NCBI GenBank assembly: GCA_022616475.1
Contig: JAKEEP010000255.1
Coordinates: 1-40,460, forward strand
Direction of reading: 5' to 3'
Length of the DNA stretch: 40,460 nucleotides
Source of the DNA: Phycisphaerales bacterium
GTDB taxonomy: Bacteria > Planctomycetota > Phycisphaerae > Phycisphaerales > SM1A02
Positions 16,324 through 24,763 of the stretch are shown one piece after another. The translations under genes were made by a program, and so were the position numbers. The first letter of the stretch is position 1. Each line of letters opens with the position of its first letter. Under the pieces are notes generated by a model, which did not search any database, was not told the origin of the DNA, and saw only the letters and a list, made by a program, of their open reading frames with translations.

Positions 16324-17127
16324 ATGAAGCTTGCGAAGGCTCAACACGGTCCGAAAATCCTCCTGGGCATTCCCGTTTACAACGAGCAGAATTACGTCGC
16401 CAAGGTGCTGGACGAGGTGCGCCGGCACGCGCGCGATGTGCTGGTCGTGGATGACGGGTCGACCGACTGCACACCGATGTTGCTGGCTCAGCAACCGGTT
16501 GAGGTCATTCGCCACGCCGAAAACCGGGGCTACGGTCGGTCGATGCAAGACATGATTCGCTGGGCCGCGGTGGACGGGTTCGATTGGCTGATCACGATGG
16601 ATTGCGATGAGCAGCACGAACCGGCGGCGATCCCCACGTTCGTCGAGCGCATCAAGGCCGATGAATCCGATGTCATCTCCGGGAGCCGATACCTGGCGCA
16701 GTTTGACAACGACGATGCGCCGCCGAGCGATCGACGCGAGATCAATCAAACGATTACCGAGGAACTGAACCGCCGGTTGAAGCTGTCGCTGACCGACGCG
16801 TTCTGCGGGTTCAAAGCCTATCGCATCGCTGCCTGCGAGCGCTTGTGCCTAAATGTGGATGGATACGATTTTCCGATGCAGTTTTGGGTGCAGGCGGCAG
16901 CCAACGATCTGGCGATCGAGGAATTGCCGGTGCGGTTGATTTACAACGATCCATCGCGCAGCTTCGGCGGACCGTTGGACGATCCGAAGACCCGCCTTGA
17001 GGTCTATCGCCGCACGATGCATCGCGAAGTCCTACGTTGCCGCAACCAACTTCCTGCGAGCGCTTCGGTGGGGCTGGAGCGCTACGGCGTTGTTCCAGAA
17101 CGCCGCTGCCGCACCGGAACGCTGTGA
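16324..17127 (+). CDS. Family 2 glycosyltransferase
   Basis: A 267-aa GT-A transferase. ILLGIPVYNEQNYV opens the fold, VDDGSTD is at 42-48 and MDCDEQHEP gives a DxD-type metal site at 93-95. DAFCGFKAYR and DFPMQFWVQAAANDLAIEELPVRLIY match the dolichyl-phosphate mannose synthase-like group. ATG 16324 is chosen because GGAGG lies 6 nt upstream and the protein then starts at the fold. The TGA overlaps the GTG of the next gene, so the two are translated together. Acceptor and donor are unknown. Confidence 0.85.
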   Translation: MKLAKAQHGPKILLGIPVYNEQNYVAKVLDEVRRHARDVLVVDDGSTDCTPMLLAQQPVEVIRHAENRGYGRSMQDMIRWAAVDGFDWLITMDCDEQHEPAAIPTFVERIKADESDVISGSRYLAQFDNDDAPPSDRREINQTITEELNRRLKLSLTDAFCGFKAYRIAACERLCLNVDGYDFPMQFWVQAAANDLAIEELPVRLIYNDPSRSFGGPLDDPKTRLEVYRRTMHREVLRCRNQLPASASVGLERYGVVPERRCRTGTL

Positions 17128-18539
17128 TTCCTGATCTTGCGATAGAGCCCCCATGTACGCGCTGGCTCGATTTGATGGCGCGCCGTCCGGTCGGGACCGC
17201 GTTTGGCCAAACTCTGGACGATTGGCGCAGCCGCGCTCGCCGCGAACTTGGGTTGGACTCTGAACGACCAATCATCGCCACCGGCCACCAGACACTGCTG
17301 TGGCATCCGGGAATCCTTGCGAAGTTCCTGGTTGTCGAGGCGTTCGCCAGCCGACACGACCTTGGCCGCGCCAACTTGATTGTGGACCAGCATGCTGAAG
17401 GCTTTGGCAGATTTGACATTCCAATCCGTCGATTTGATGGCGCGCTGGGCGTGCGCCGAATCGAGTTGTGCCGACCGCGCAAGGATGTGCCGATGGCGCG
17501 GCATGAGCCGTTCACGCCGCCGCCTCTGCCCCAGCCGCTCTTGGGCGCGCTGCCGTCGGTTGAGATCGGCGCCCGAAGCATCTTCGATGCTGTTTCCGCT
17601 CATCGCAACGCGACGAATGCCGCGATGCAGATGGCGCAGGCCCTTGAAGACCTCATGAAGCCCTGGTGCCGGCCGATGCCGGGCGTTTGCTCATCGGACT
17701 TGATTCGAACCTCCATGGCGCGAGCAATGCTCAGAGAGATGGCCCGTGATCCACATCGTTGCGCCGATGCGTACAACCGAGCAGTGCTCAGCCTGCCCGA
17801 AGTGGGCATTCCGACGCTGTCGGTTCGCGGCGACTATGTTGAGCTGCCGCTCTGGCGAATTCGACCGGACGGCCGGCGAATCCGCGCCTACGACAACGAT
17901 GTGGCGCAGTCGATTGAAGGAGAGGCTGGCCAATCCAAAGCCCAGAATCCAAAATCCGAAATCGATTTGCTTCCCCGCGCGTTGTTTATGACCGCCTTAG
18001 TTCGGCTTTGCATGTGCGACTTGTTCATCCACGGCACTGGCGGAGCCAACTACGATCGCGCCATGGAGCGATGGATCAAGGATTGGCTGGGCATCGATGT
18101 CGGATCGATCGCCGTGGTGACGGCCAATCTTCGATTGCCGCTTGGCTGTGATGATTCAGAAGTCTCCAACGTCGATGCCGCAACCAATGAGGCACGGTGG
18201 ATCTGGCACGACCCAGAGTATCGAGCCGGATCATTCCGGCCCGGGCCGACCAAGCAAGCGCTGCTGGGGGCGATTGTGGCGGCGCCTCGCGATTCGGCTC
18301 AGCGAAAGGCGGCATTCCTGGAGATGCACAATCGATTGGCCGACGCTCGCCAGGCGCATAAGCCGATCATCGATCGGGCGCAACAGCGGTTGGAGCAGGC
18401 CAAGCGCTACGCGGCGGATTGTGCGATTGCCCGCCGGCGCGACTGGGCCTTTCCCCTTTACCCGCCGCAGATGATTGATGATCTGAACCAGGCTGCCGAA
18501 CGCTGTGCCGGCCTCGCGTCGACGTCTCAAGCACGATGA
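17124..18539 (+). CDS. Conserved protein, possibly BshC-like
   Basis: A 471-aa protein from the GTG at 17124, which overlaps the TGA of the glycosyltransferase gene (GTGA). ATGHQTLLWHPGILAKFLVVEAFA near residue 50 and LLPRALFMTALVRLCMCDLFIHGTGGANYDRAMERW near residue 285 vaguely recall the BshC (bacillithiol cysteine ligase) family, where a TGQQ-type motif opens a HUP-like core and a GG-x-x-Y block lies far downstream. The C-terminus is a coiled-coil-like, Arg/Ala/Gln-rich helix. I do not recognise it with certainty. It contains an in-frame heptamer array around residues 270-281. Confidence 0.55.
   Translation: MIPDLAIEPPCTRWLDLMARRPVGTAFGQTLDDWRSRARRELGLDSERPIIATGHQTLLWHPGILAKFLVVEAFASRHDLGRANLIVDQHAEGFGRFDIPIRRFDGALGVRRIELCRPRKDVPMARHEPFTPPPLPQPLLGALPSVEIGARSIFDAVSAHRNATNAAMQMAQALEDLMKPWCRPMPGVCSSDLIRTSMARAMLREMARDPHRCADAYNRAVLSLPEVGIPTLSVRGDYVELPLWRIRPDGRRIRAYDNDVAQSIEGEAGQSKAQNPKSEIDLLPRALFMTALVRLCMCDLFIHGTGGANYDRAMERWIKDWLGIDVGSIAVVTANLRLPLGCDDSEVSNVDAATNEARWIWHDPEYRAGSFRPGPTKQALLGAIVAAPRDSAQRKAAFLEMHNRLADARQAHKPIIDRAQQRLEQAKRYAADCAIARRRDWAFPLYPPQMIDDLNQAAERCAGLASTSQAR
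17932..17966. repeat. Heptamer array inside the BshC-like gene
   Basis: Five 7-bp units, variants of AATCCAA, run from 17932 to 17966 and encode the low-complexity stretch QSKAQNPKSEI. The reverse complement of this family (GATTTTG) starts the array after rpsC at 25860. Confidence 0.7.
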
Positions 18540-18556
18540 CAACACGATGCGCCGAT

Positions 18557-19297
18557 CTATCTCGGTGATTCGGCCAGCACAATCGTCCGCCGCGTTTTCG
18601 TGCCGAACGCGCCGAGTATTTTCCGCTCTTCGATCGTGCGCTCGGCGACGATCCCTCGTTGGGGAACCACGAACGTAATGCTCTGCTCGGTCGCGTCCGC
18701 CAGACCCAGGTCGGCTGTGAATTGCACCTCAACGCGCTTGGCGGTGAATTCACCCGCCGGGGTGCGAATTCGTTGATCCGCCGCATACGTCGTGGTTCGC
18801 CGCGCTTTGCCAACCTCGCGCTGTTTGGAATGATCGTTCGAATCGACCACGCGCATCGCCGATTCGCTGGTTCGCGACTCCCCGGCGCCGAGTTCCGCAT
18901 ACACAACCACCATTGGCGGCTCGAACAAGCTGACGGCGTGCTCATCATGGTCGACCGCCGCCGTCATCACAATGTTGCCTTGCTCATCCTTCTTGAGGAA
19001 TTGCGTGCGCGATGATCCCTCGGAAAGCGACATCGATGCGCCAAACTGATCCGTTTTCTCCCGCCGGAACGTCAGCGGCTCGACTGCCTGGCCCTGGTCA
19101 TCAACCTCCAGAAACACAACGTCGCCCGCCTCGAGGCGAAAATCCGCCGCGGTGAGCGCCCCGCTTGGCGGCGGCTTTTCCAGCAGCTGCAGCGGCGATC
19201 CAACCACCCCAGCTTCATCCAGCGGCTTTGTTGCTTGCGCGCATCCAACGACGCCCGCGGCAGCACAACCCCACGCTATCAACGCAGCAGGTTTCAT
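18557..19297 (-). CDS. Lipoprotein of unknown function
   Basis: A 246-aa exported protein. The first 19 residues form a lipoprotein signal with VVGC at 16-19 (Cys19 modified). The mature part is beta-rich, with DFRLEAGDVVFLEVDDQGQ, a QFLKKDEQGNIVMTAAVDH strand pair and a C-terminal block RTPAGEFTAKRVEVQF, followed by FVVPQRGIVAERT. This pattern resembles proteins with a repeated beta-sheet like the outer-membrane lipid-binding lipoproteins, but no family can be named. It lies 12 nt downstream of another exported protein on the same strand and is probably in one operon with it. Confidence 0.6.
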   Translation of the reverse strand: MKPAALIAWGCAAAGVVGCAQATKPLDEAGVVGSPLQLLEKPPPSGALTAADFRLEAGDVVFLEVDDQGQAVEPLTFRREKTDQFGASMSLSEGSSRTQFLKKDEQGNIVMTAAVDHDEHAVSLFEPPMVVVYAELGAGESRTSESAMRVVDSNDHSKQREVGKARRTTTYAADQRIRTPAGEFTAKRVEVQFTADLGLADATEQSITFVVPQRGIVAERTIEERKILGAFGTKTRRTIVLAESPR

Positions 19298-19309
19298 CTC
19301 AGTCGAAGA

Positions 19310-20809
19310 TTATCTGCCCGACCCGCCCAGCTGCAATCCGTTGCTTTTCCAGAGTTCGCGCAGCTGGGCCACCGAAGAAGGTTCGGTCACCGTGCCGTCG
19401 CCGTGAACCCGGCGGATGAGGCCGCCGTCACGATCGAAGATGGACGTGATGGGCAACCCATCGCTGGTCATCCTGGTGATCAGCTTGAAATACCCAGGCC
19501 GCTCAGTCGAGGGGCCCCAAAGGTCAACGCGCTGTGAAACTTGCGGCTCGGCGCTGCTGGCGTGATACGAGTAATACGCATACGTACGATCTTCGACCGC
19601 GTCGTTGGGCATCAATCGTCCAATGAGCCACCCCAGCGGTTGTGAGAGATACACCTCCGGCACGATGCATTTAAATGGATCGCGCGCGTTGGTGGCGCTG
19701 TCGGCTTTCAGCACCGTCAAGAGTGGCGCTATTCCGGGATTTTCCGGTGTCCGGACTCCTGTTTCAGCCTCGGTCTGTTCGTTTTCGCCTTGCCGGTAGG
19801 TGCCGCGGATTGACCAGGCTTCCTCCGACTGATCCCAAGCCATCCAATACAGCCCGATCGTGTCGTAGTACGTGTCTCGCTCGGGGTTGATCACCGCCCG
19901 ACCTTGAATTCGCACCAGGAGCCCGGTTTTCCTCTCGTCGGCTGAATAGTCCGCCTCAGACCGGCCGGGATTGAGCGCGCCCTTCTTGTCTGATCGAACT
20001 TCCACCATGGAATACCCGCGCTCAGCGCCTTTGCCACCGGCGGCGTCAGCCGGCTTGTAGATGCGATACCACTGATTCAGGCCCACCAGCGATTCAAGCC
20101 GCTGTGGCGTCATCGATTCCAGCAACGAACGACCCGCAGCCAGCCTCGATTCGCGTTCCTGCGTCAAATCTTCAGCGCTGCGGAGCTTGATGGTGTTGAA
20201 ACTGGAGTCCAGCAGCGGTCGAAGGCGGGGCAGATGCTCCGCCAGTGTGTTGATCGAACAGACCAGAAAGAGGTTCATGCCGTGCGGCAAAACCAACCAG
20301 CCGGACACGTAGAGCTGACCTTGATCGTTTGGCTGCTCAAGGTAGCAAAGCTGCCCCTGAAGGCCGTTGACATCAACTGATTGATTCAGAATGAGCCTAT
20401 ATGGCTTATGCATTGCATCGAGCTCGGCGAGCAAATCATCGATTTCGCCCGCTGGGGTCAGCTTGTCCTTGCTCGGCGCCATCTGTTGGATTCGCATGTT
20501 CCAAGTCGGCGCGGTCTCTTTTTCGCGAACCCCAATCACAAGTTTGCCCTCGATTTTCTCCGGAGAAACGAGCGCGCCGATCGGCAGATGGATTGACAGG
20601 CCGATCGACTCGGCGGTGAATGGAACCACCTCCAATGCTCCGCTTTTCGGCTTGATTTGCGGGGGTGCCGGCCGATCTTGCGCCATCGCCTCGATCTGGC
20701 TGCCGCCAACGATCAGGCCGGCAACAGCAAGAGCCAGCACGCGAATGCGACGGGGTTTGGTGCGAAGGCACGGAGGGGTTTTCTTCAGGCTCGCAAATAA
20801 CTGCTTCAT
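19310..20809 (-). CDS. Exported protein of unknown function
   Basis: A 499-aa protein with a long, very basic N-terminus and a hydrophobic core around residues 24-42 (VLALAVAGLIVGG), with likely cleavage after AMAQ. The mature part shows mixed alpha/beta content with SIGLSIHLPIGALVSPEK and GQLCYLEQPNDQGQLYVSGWLVLPHGMNLFLVCSIN near 60-190, and a C-terminal half with many Tyr and Trp (TYAYYSYHAS, ITSIFDRDGGLIRRVHGDGTVTEPSSVAQL). No known domain was recognised. It starts 252 nt from rpsJ and is divergent from the ribosomal cluster. Confidence 0.6.
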   Translation of the reverse strand: MKQLFASLKKTPPCLRTKPRRIRVLALAVAGLIVGGSQIEAMAQDRPAPPQIKPKSGALEVVPFTAESIGLSIHLPIGALVSPEKIEGKLVIGVREKETAPTWNMRIQQMAPSKDKLTPAGEIDDLLAELDAMHKPYRLILNQSVDVNGLQGQLCYLEQPNDQGQLYVSGWLVLPHGMNLFLVCSINTLAEHLPRLRPLLDSSFNTIKLRSAEDLTQERESRLAAGRSLLESMTPQRLESLVGLNQWYRIYKPADAAGGKGAERGYSMVEVRSDKKGALNPGRSEADYSADERKTGLLVRIQGRAVINPERDTYYDTIGLYWMAWDQSEEAWSIRGTYRQGENEQTEAETGVRTPENPGIAPLLTVLKADSATNARDPFKCIVPEVYLSQPLGWLIGRLMPNDAVEDRTYAYYSYHASSAEPQVSQRVDLWGPSTERPGYFKLITRMTSDGLPITSIFDRDGGLIRRVHGDGTVTEPSSVAQLRELWKSNGLQLGGSGR

Positions 20810-20890
20810 AACGAAACTCTATCCGGCTTTTCCCGGCGGACACTGCAGTTCCCAGACCAAAAAGGCATCGCGAAATACACTCCCGGTGAG

Positions 20891-20918
20891 TTGACAGGGC
20901 GACCGGAAACCGTATTAT
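20891..20918 (+). promoter_or_regulatory. Sigma70-type promoter of the ribosomal protein cluster
   Basis: TTGACA at 20891-20896 (perfect -35) and TATTAT at 20913-20918 (5/6 to the -10) are 16 nt apart. It points at rpsJ and would leave a leader of roughly 135 nt. Confidence 0.72.
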
Positions 20919-20952
20919 CACCGATTCGCACCTCAGGCAGGTGGAGGATGAT

Positions 20953-20981
20953 CCGCCACGCACGGAAGTCCGACGCGGCGG
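20953..20981 (+). promoter_or_regulatory. Stem-loop in the S10 leader
   Basis: CCGCC at 20953-20957 pairs with GGCGG at 20977-20981, and CGGA at 20963-20966 with TCCG at 20969-20972. It lies about 30 nt downstream of the expected transcription start. In other bacteria S10 leaders bind L4 for autogenous control; whether this one does is unknown. Confidence 0.4.
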
Positions 20982-21060
20982 GATGTCACCCACGTTCCTC
21001 ATGCAACCTTTGGCGTTTTCCGGCACGATTGTCTCTGTAAGTTCCTGTTGATGAACCACT

Positions 21061-21369
21061 ATGACCGGCGGCAAGATTCGAATTCGGATGGAAGCCTACG
21101 ACCACCAGGCCCTGGACGCCTCGGCCAAGGAGATCGTTGACCACGCCAAGCGCACCGGCGCCCGCGTGGCCGGTCCGGTTCCGCTCCCGACACGCCGCGA
21201 GATCTATACCGTCAATCGCAGCCCGTTTATTGACAAGAAATCGCGCGAGCAGTTTGAGATTCGAACTCACAAGCGCATCATCGACATTACCGAACCCAAC
21301 GCCCGCACCGTCGAAGCCCTCAATCGGCTTGTCGTTCCCGCGGGCGTTTTCGTCAAGATCAAGGCGTGA
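21061..21369 (+). CDS. rpsJ: Small ribosomal subunit protein S10 (uS10)
   Basis: A 102-aa protein of normal length. [39 protein letters not shown] and [28 protein letters not shown] are diagnostic. It sits in the 30S head, and as NusE it also joins NusB in antitermination. First gene of the cluster; no Shine-Dalgarno sequence precedes ATG 21061. Confidence 0.97.
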   Translation: MTGGKIRIRMEAYDHQALDASAKEIVDHAKRTGARVAGPVPLPTRREIYTVNRSPFIDKKSREQFEIRTHKRIIDITEPNARTVEALNRLVVPAGVFVKIKA

Positions 21370-21374
21370 GAGAG

Positions 21375-21430
21375 TTCTGAGTACTGAGTGCTGAGTAGAT
21401 TTTGACTTTGGATATTTGGACGTTTGGACT
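21375..21430. repeat. Short tandem arrays in the rpsJ-rplC spacer
   Basis: Three heptamers TnCTGAG (21375-21395), reverse complement of the AGnACTC family, are followed by three octamers of type TTTGGAYN (21407-21430). They fill nearly the whole spacer. Confidence 0.8.
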
Positions 21431-21438
21431 TTAACACG

Positions 21439-22134
21439 ATGCCCGCTGGAATCATTGGACGCAAAATCGGAATGACCCGCTTCTTCACTGAAGACGGGCG
21501 CAATGTCCCGGTGACGGTGATTGAGGCCGGGCCGTGCGCGGTCACTCAGGTGAAGACCAATGAAACCGATGGCTATGCCGCGGTGCAGCTTGCCTTCAGC
21601 GATGTCAAGCCGCGGCGCAGCACGATGCAAGTGATCGGCCATGACGCCAAGGCCGGCATTGGACCTCGGCGCGTTCACCGCGAGCTGCGCCTGGATGACG
21701 ACAAGGCCGCCGGCGAGTACCAACTCGGCCAGACAATTGATGTGAAGACCTTGGAAAACGTCAAGTACGTCGATGTGGTCGGCATCAGCAAGGGCAAGGG
21801 GACGCAAGGCGTCATGGTGCGACACCACTTCAAGGGCATGTTCGCCAGTCACGGCACCGAGCGCATGCACCGCCACGGCGGCTCGATCGCTTCCCACGCC
21901 ACCAACCGCGGCTGGGGCCCAAAGCCCAAGAAGAACAAGCGCATGCCCGGCCGCATGGGCAACGAGCGCGTCAGCATCCGCAACCTGGATGTGATTTCAA
22001 TCGATCCCGAGCGAAATCTGCTGTTGGTCAAGGGCCCAGTGCCCGGAGCCAACAAGGGTTGGCTCTTTATCCGAGAATCAAAACGTCTGAACAAATCGAA
22101 AGCGAGGAAACTGGCTGAAGCGGGCAAGAAATAA
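21439..22134 (+). CDS. rplC: Large ribosomal subunit protein L3 (uL3)
   Basis: A 231-aa protein. GIIGRKIGMTRFFTEDGRNVPVTVIEAGPC opens, and the tip GMFASHGTERMHRHGGSIASHATNRGWGPKPKKNKRMPGRMGNERVS carries the Gln-methylated loop region of other bacteria, here with His. It is needed early in 50S assembly. ATG 21439 is preferred to a TTG at 21424. Confidence 0.97.
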   Translation: MPAGIIGRKIGMTRFFTEDGRNVPVTVIEAGPCAVTQVKTNETDGYAAVQLAFSDVKPRRSTMQVIGHDAKAGIGPRRVHRELRLDDDKAAGEYQLGQTIDVKTLENVKYVDVVGISKGKGTQGVMVRHHFKGMFASHGTERMHRHGGSIASHATNRGWGPKPKKNKRMPGRMGNERVSIRNLDVISIDPERNLLLVKGPVPGANKGWLFIRESKRLNKSKARKLAEAGKK

Positions 22135-22365
22135 CTGACTTGCCCCGCTGATCGTGAAGGCCCCCCGGAAGTTTTGCGAATGAGTCACGGGACATGGGGA
22201 ACCACACGATCGCGACAGCTTGATGAAGACACCGAGTCAATAGTCCCTGCCCCGTTCCACTCGCACTGAAGAAACGTGCACATCGGAACCGCGGAGGGTG
22301 AGGCCCCCAGAAGCGGTAGACCGGCTTCAAGCCGTCTGAACTGAACCAACCGCAGGTATGAACGC
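22135..22365. other. Long rplC-rplD spacer
   Basis: At 231 nt this is the longest gap inside the cluster. It has no heptamer array and no ORF. A short hairpin can form at about 22317-22336 (CGGCTT/AAGCCG core), and GGGAC near 22192 can pair with GTCCC near 22241. It may hold an RNA element upstream of L4. Confidence 0.35.
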
Positions 22366-23151
22366 ATGATTGAACTCCCCATCTACAACAAGACGGGCAA
22401 GAAGGTTGACACCCTTGCCATTGACGAAGCGCAACTCGGCGGCGAATTGCGCCCGGCGCTGCTCAAGCAGGCGTACGTGATGTTCCACGCCAACCGCCGC
22501 CAGGGCTCAGCGCGCACCAAGAATCGCAGCCGGGTGGAAGGCTCGACCCGCAAGATTTACAAGCAAAAACACACCGGCAACGCTCGCATGGGCACGGTGC
22601 GAACGAATATTCGCAAGGGCGGCGGCGTGCCGTTCGCCAAGTTGCGCACGCATGAAGACTTCCGCCGCGACATGCCCAAAAAGATGCGCCGCTTGGCCAA
22701 TCGCAACGCGCTGCTGGCCAAGCTGGTCGACAACGAAGTCAAGTGCTTCGATGACCTTGGATTTGAAGCGCCAAAGACCAAGGAGTTCAAGGGTCTGCTC
22801 GACGCGGTCGGCGTGAATCGCTCCTGTTTGGTTGCCCTCGATTCAGCCAATCGAAACGCCGCGCTCTCGGCGCGCAATCTTGAGGATGTCAACACCATTC
22901 GCATCGATCAGCTCAATGCGTTCGATCTGCTGAACCATCGATTCCTCGTGGTGGAGAAGGCTTCGCTGCAGGGATTTATAAATGGAAGTGCGTGGACGAC
23001 CAACGAGGCGAACGGCGAGACCGCAACGGCCGAGCGCGTGAAGCCGAAGGCCGCTGCTCCCAAGCGCGTCACCCGGAAGAAGACCGCCGCCAAGCCCCGG
23101 GCCAGAGCGCGGACTGCCTCACGCCCGGCAAAGGAGGCCGCTGAAGAATGA
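22366..23151 (+). CDS. rplD: Large ribosomal subunit protein L4 (uL4) with basic C-terminal extension
   Basis: A 261-aa protein; L4 is usually about 205. The core is clear: HANRRQGSARTKNRSRVEGSTRKIYKQKHTGNARMG is the exit-tunnel loop. Residues from about 210 form an Ala/Lys/Arg-rich tail (VKPKAAAPKRVTRKKTAAKPRARARTASRPAKEAAEE), probably unstructured. In E. coli L4 also represses its own operon. The last four bases overlap rplW (ATGA). Confidence 0.95.
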   Translation: MIELPIYNKTGKKVDTLAIDEAQLGGELRPALLKQAYVMFHANRRQGSARTKNRSRVEGSTRKIYKQKHTGNARMGTVRTNIRKGGGVPFAKLRTHEDFRRDMPKKMRRLANRNALLAKLVDNEVKCFDDLGFEAPKTKEFKGLLDAVGVNRSCLVALDSANRNAALSARNLEDVNTIRIDQLNAFDLLNHRFLVVEKASLQGFINGSAWTTNEANGETATAERVKPKAAAPKRVTRKKTAAKPRARARTASRPAKEAAEE

Positions 23152-23426
23152 AACCCACAACCGTCATTCACCGGCCGCTGATCACCGAGAAGAACACGTT
23201 CACTTCGAGCGAGTTCAATCGCTACGGCTTCGAAGTCGATCCGCACGCGACCAAGGAGCAAATCAAGAGCGCGATCGAAAAACTCTACGAGGTGCGCGTG
23301 CTTTCGGTGGCGACTCAGACTCGCCGCGGCCGCATCAAGCGAAACCGCTTCGGCACGTACCTCAAGGGCGCTCACAAGCGCGCTATCGTCAAGATCCATC
23401 CCGATGACAAGATCGAGCTGTTCTGA
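23148..23426 (+). CDS. rplW: Large ribosomal subunit protein L23 (uL23)
   Basis: A 92-aa protein. TTVIHRPLITEKNTF opens and KEQIKSAIEKLYEVRVLSV follows, then a basic loop. It forms part of the tunnel exit where trigger factor and SRP dock. ATG overlaps the rplD stop codon. Confidence 0.96.
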   Translation: MKPTTVIHRPLITEKNTFTSSEFNRYGFEVDPHATKEQIKSAIEKLYEVRVLSVATQTRRGRIKRNRFGTYLKGAHKRAIVKIHPDDKIELF

Positions 23427-23461
23427 CCCCCCGGAACCGGAACTCTGACCGACTGATCCAA

Positions 23462-24316
23462 ATGGCTATTCGAATCTACAAACCAGTCACCAACAGCCGG
23501 CGAAACTCCTCGGTCAACCTGCACGAGGAAGTGACCAAGCGCACGCCGGAGAAGTCGCTCCTTGCCCCGCTCAAGAGCACCGGTGGTCGGAACGTGCAAG
23601 GCAAGGTGACCACGCGCGGCATGGGCGGCGGCCACAAGCGCCGTTACCGCGTCATCGATTTCCGCCGCACGAAAGACGACATGCCCGCCAAGGTGGTCGG
23701 CATCGAATACGATCCCAACCGCACCTGCCACATTGCGCTGCTGGAGTATCAGGACGGCGAGCGTCGCTACATTTTGGCGCCGCGCAACTTGAAAGACGGG
23801 CAGGTTGTCGTGAGTTCGGCGAATGCCGTCGATCCCAATGATGGCAACTGCATGCCGTTGCGGCACATTCCCACGGGGTTGACGGTGCACAACATCGAGT
23901 TCGAGCCCGGCAAAGCTGGCGGTCTGTGCCGCTCAGCCGGCGTCGGTGCGAGGCTATCGAACAAGGAAGGCCAATGGGCCACGCTGGTACTGCCCTCAGG
24001 TGAAATTCGACAAGTTTCGATGGACTGCCGTGCTACCATTGGCCAACTCGGCAACCTTGATCATCAAAACATCAAGCTGGGGAAGGCCGGTCGCAATCGC
24101 TGGATGGGCCGCCGAGGCAAAACCCGCGGCATGGCCATGAGCCACCACACTCACCCCATGGGTGGCGGCGAGGGCCGGTCCAAGGGCGGACGCGAACCGG
24201 CCAGCAAATCAGGAACCAAGGCCAAGGGCGGGCGAACCCGCCATCCCAACAAATGGACCAACGCTCGCATTTTGCGGCGTCGCAAGAGCGTGCGGTACGG
24301 CCAGTTGAAACTTTGA
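23462..24316 (+). CDS. rplB: Large ribosomal subunit protein L2 (uL2)
   Basis: A 284-aa protein, near the usual 274-280. KVTTRGMGGGHKRRYRVIDFRR and the C-terminal GMAMSHHTHPMGGGEGRSKGGREP block with the catalytic-centre His are diagnostic. It is involved in subunit association and peptidyl transfer. Followed by a GC hairpin (24325-24342) and a heptamer array. Confidence 0.97.
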   Translation: MAIRIYKPVTNSRRNSSVNLHEEVTKRTPEKSLLAPLKSTGGRNVQGKVTTRGMGGGHKRRYRVIDFRRTKDDMPAKVVGIEYDPNRTCHIALLEYQDGERRYILAPRNLKDGQVVVSSANAVDPNDGNCMPLRHIPTGLTVHNIEFEPGKAGGLCRSAGVGARLSNKEGQWATLVLPSGEIRQVSMDCRATIGQLGNLDHQNIKLGKAGRNRWMGRRGKTRGMAMSHHTHPMGGGEGRSKGGREPASKSGTKAKGGRTRHPNKWTNARILRRRKSVRYGQLKL

Positions 24317-24324
24317 CACACCCC

Positions 24325-24342
24325 GGGGTCGCGTAGCGACCC
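24325..24342. other. GC-rich hairpin in the rplB-rpsS spacer
   Basis: GGGTCGC at 24326-24332 pairs with GCGACCC at 24336-24342 around GTA. No T-tract follows, so it is not a typical terminator. Confidence 0.5.
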
Positions 24343-24370
24343 GGCTATTGAAACTCTGAACGCTGATTTT

Positions 24371-24398
24371 CTGACAACTGACAACTGACAACTGACAA
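24371..24398. repeat. Heptamer array CTGACAA x4 before rpsS
   Basis: Four identical CTGACAA units, ending 6 nt before the rpsS ATG. The same unit recurs at 26434-26468. It replaces any Shine-Dalgarno site. Confidence 0.92.
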
Positions 24399-24404
24399 CT
24401 AACC

Positions 24405-24758
24405 ATGTCACGATCACTCAAAAAAGGCCCGTACGTCGTTGAAAGTCTCTATCGAAAGATAGAGCGGCTCAACACCGCCAATCGCCGCCAGCCCATCAAG
24501 ACTTGGGCCCGCGCCTGCACGATCGTTCCGGAATTCGTCGGCCACACGTTTCAGGTTCACAACGGCCGCGCGTTCCTGGATGTGTTCGTCACCGAGGATA
24601 TGGTCGGCCACAAGCTGGGCGAGTTCAGCCACACGCGGTTGTTCCGCGGCCACACCAACAAGAAGGAAGGCATTGCGACTGAAGAAGGCGCGATGACCGC
24701 TGGTCCTGTTGGTAAGGCGCCTCCCGCAGGTAAGGGTGGCGGAAAAGACAAAGGTTGA
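24405..24758 (+). CDS. rpsS: Small ribosomal subunit protein S19 (uS19)
   Basis: A 117-aa protein; about 92 is usual. [61 protein letters not shown] are diagnostic. The last 25 residues are Gly/Pro/Lys-rich ([13 protein letters not shown]) and are an unusual tail. S19 binds the 30S head beside S13. Confidence 0.95.
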   Translation: MSRSLKKGPYVVESLYRKIERLNTANRRQPIKTWARACTIVPEFVGHTFQVHNGRAFLDVFVTEDMVGHKLGEFSHTRLFRGHTNKKEGIATEEGAMTAGPVGKAPPAGKGGGKDKG

Positions 24759-24763
24759 CACCT

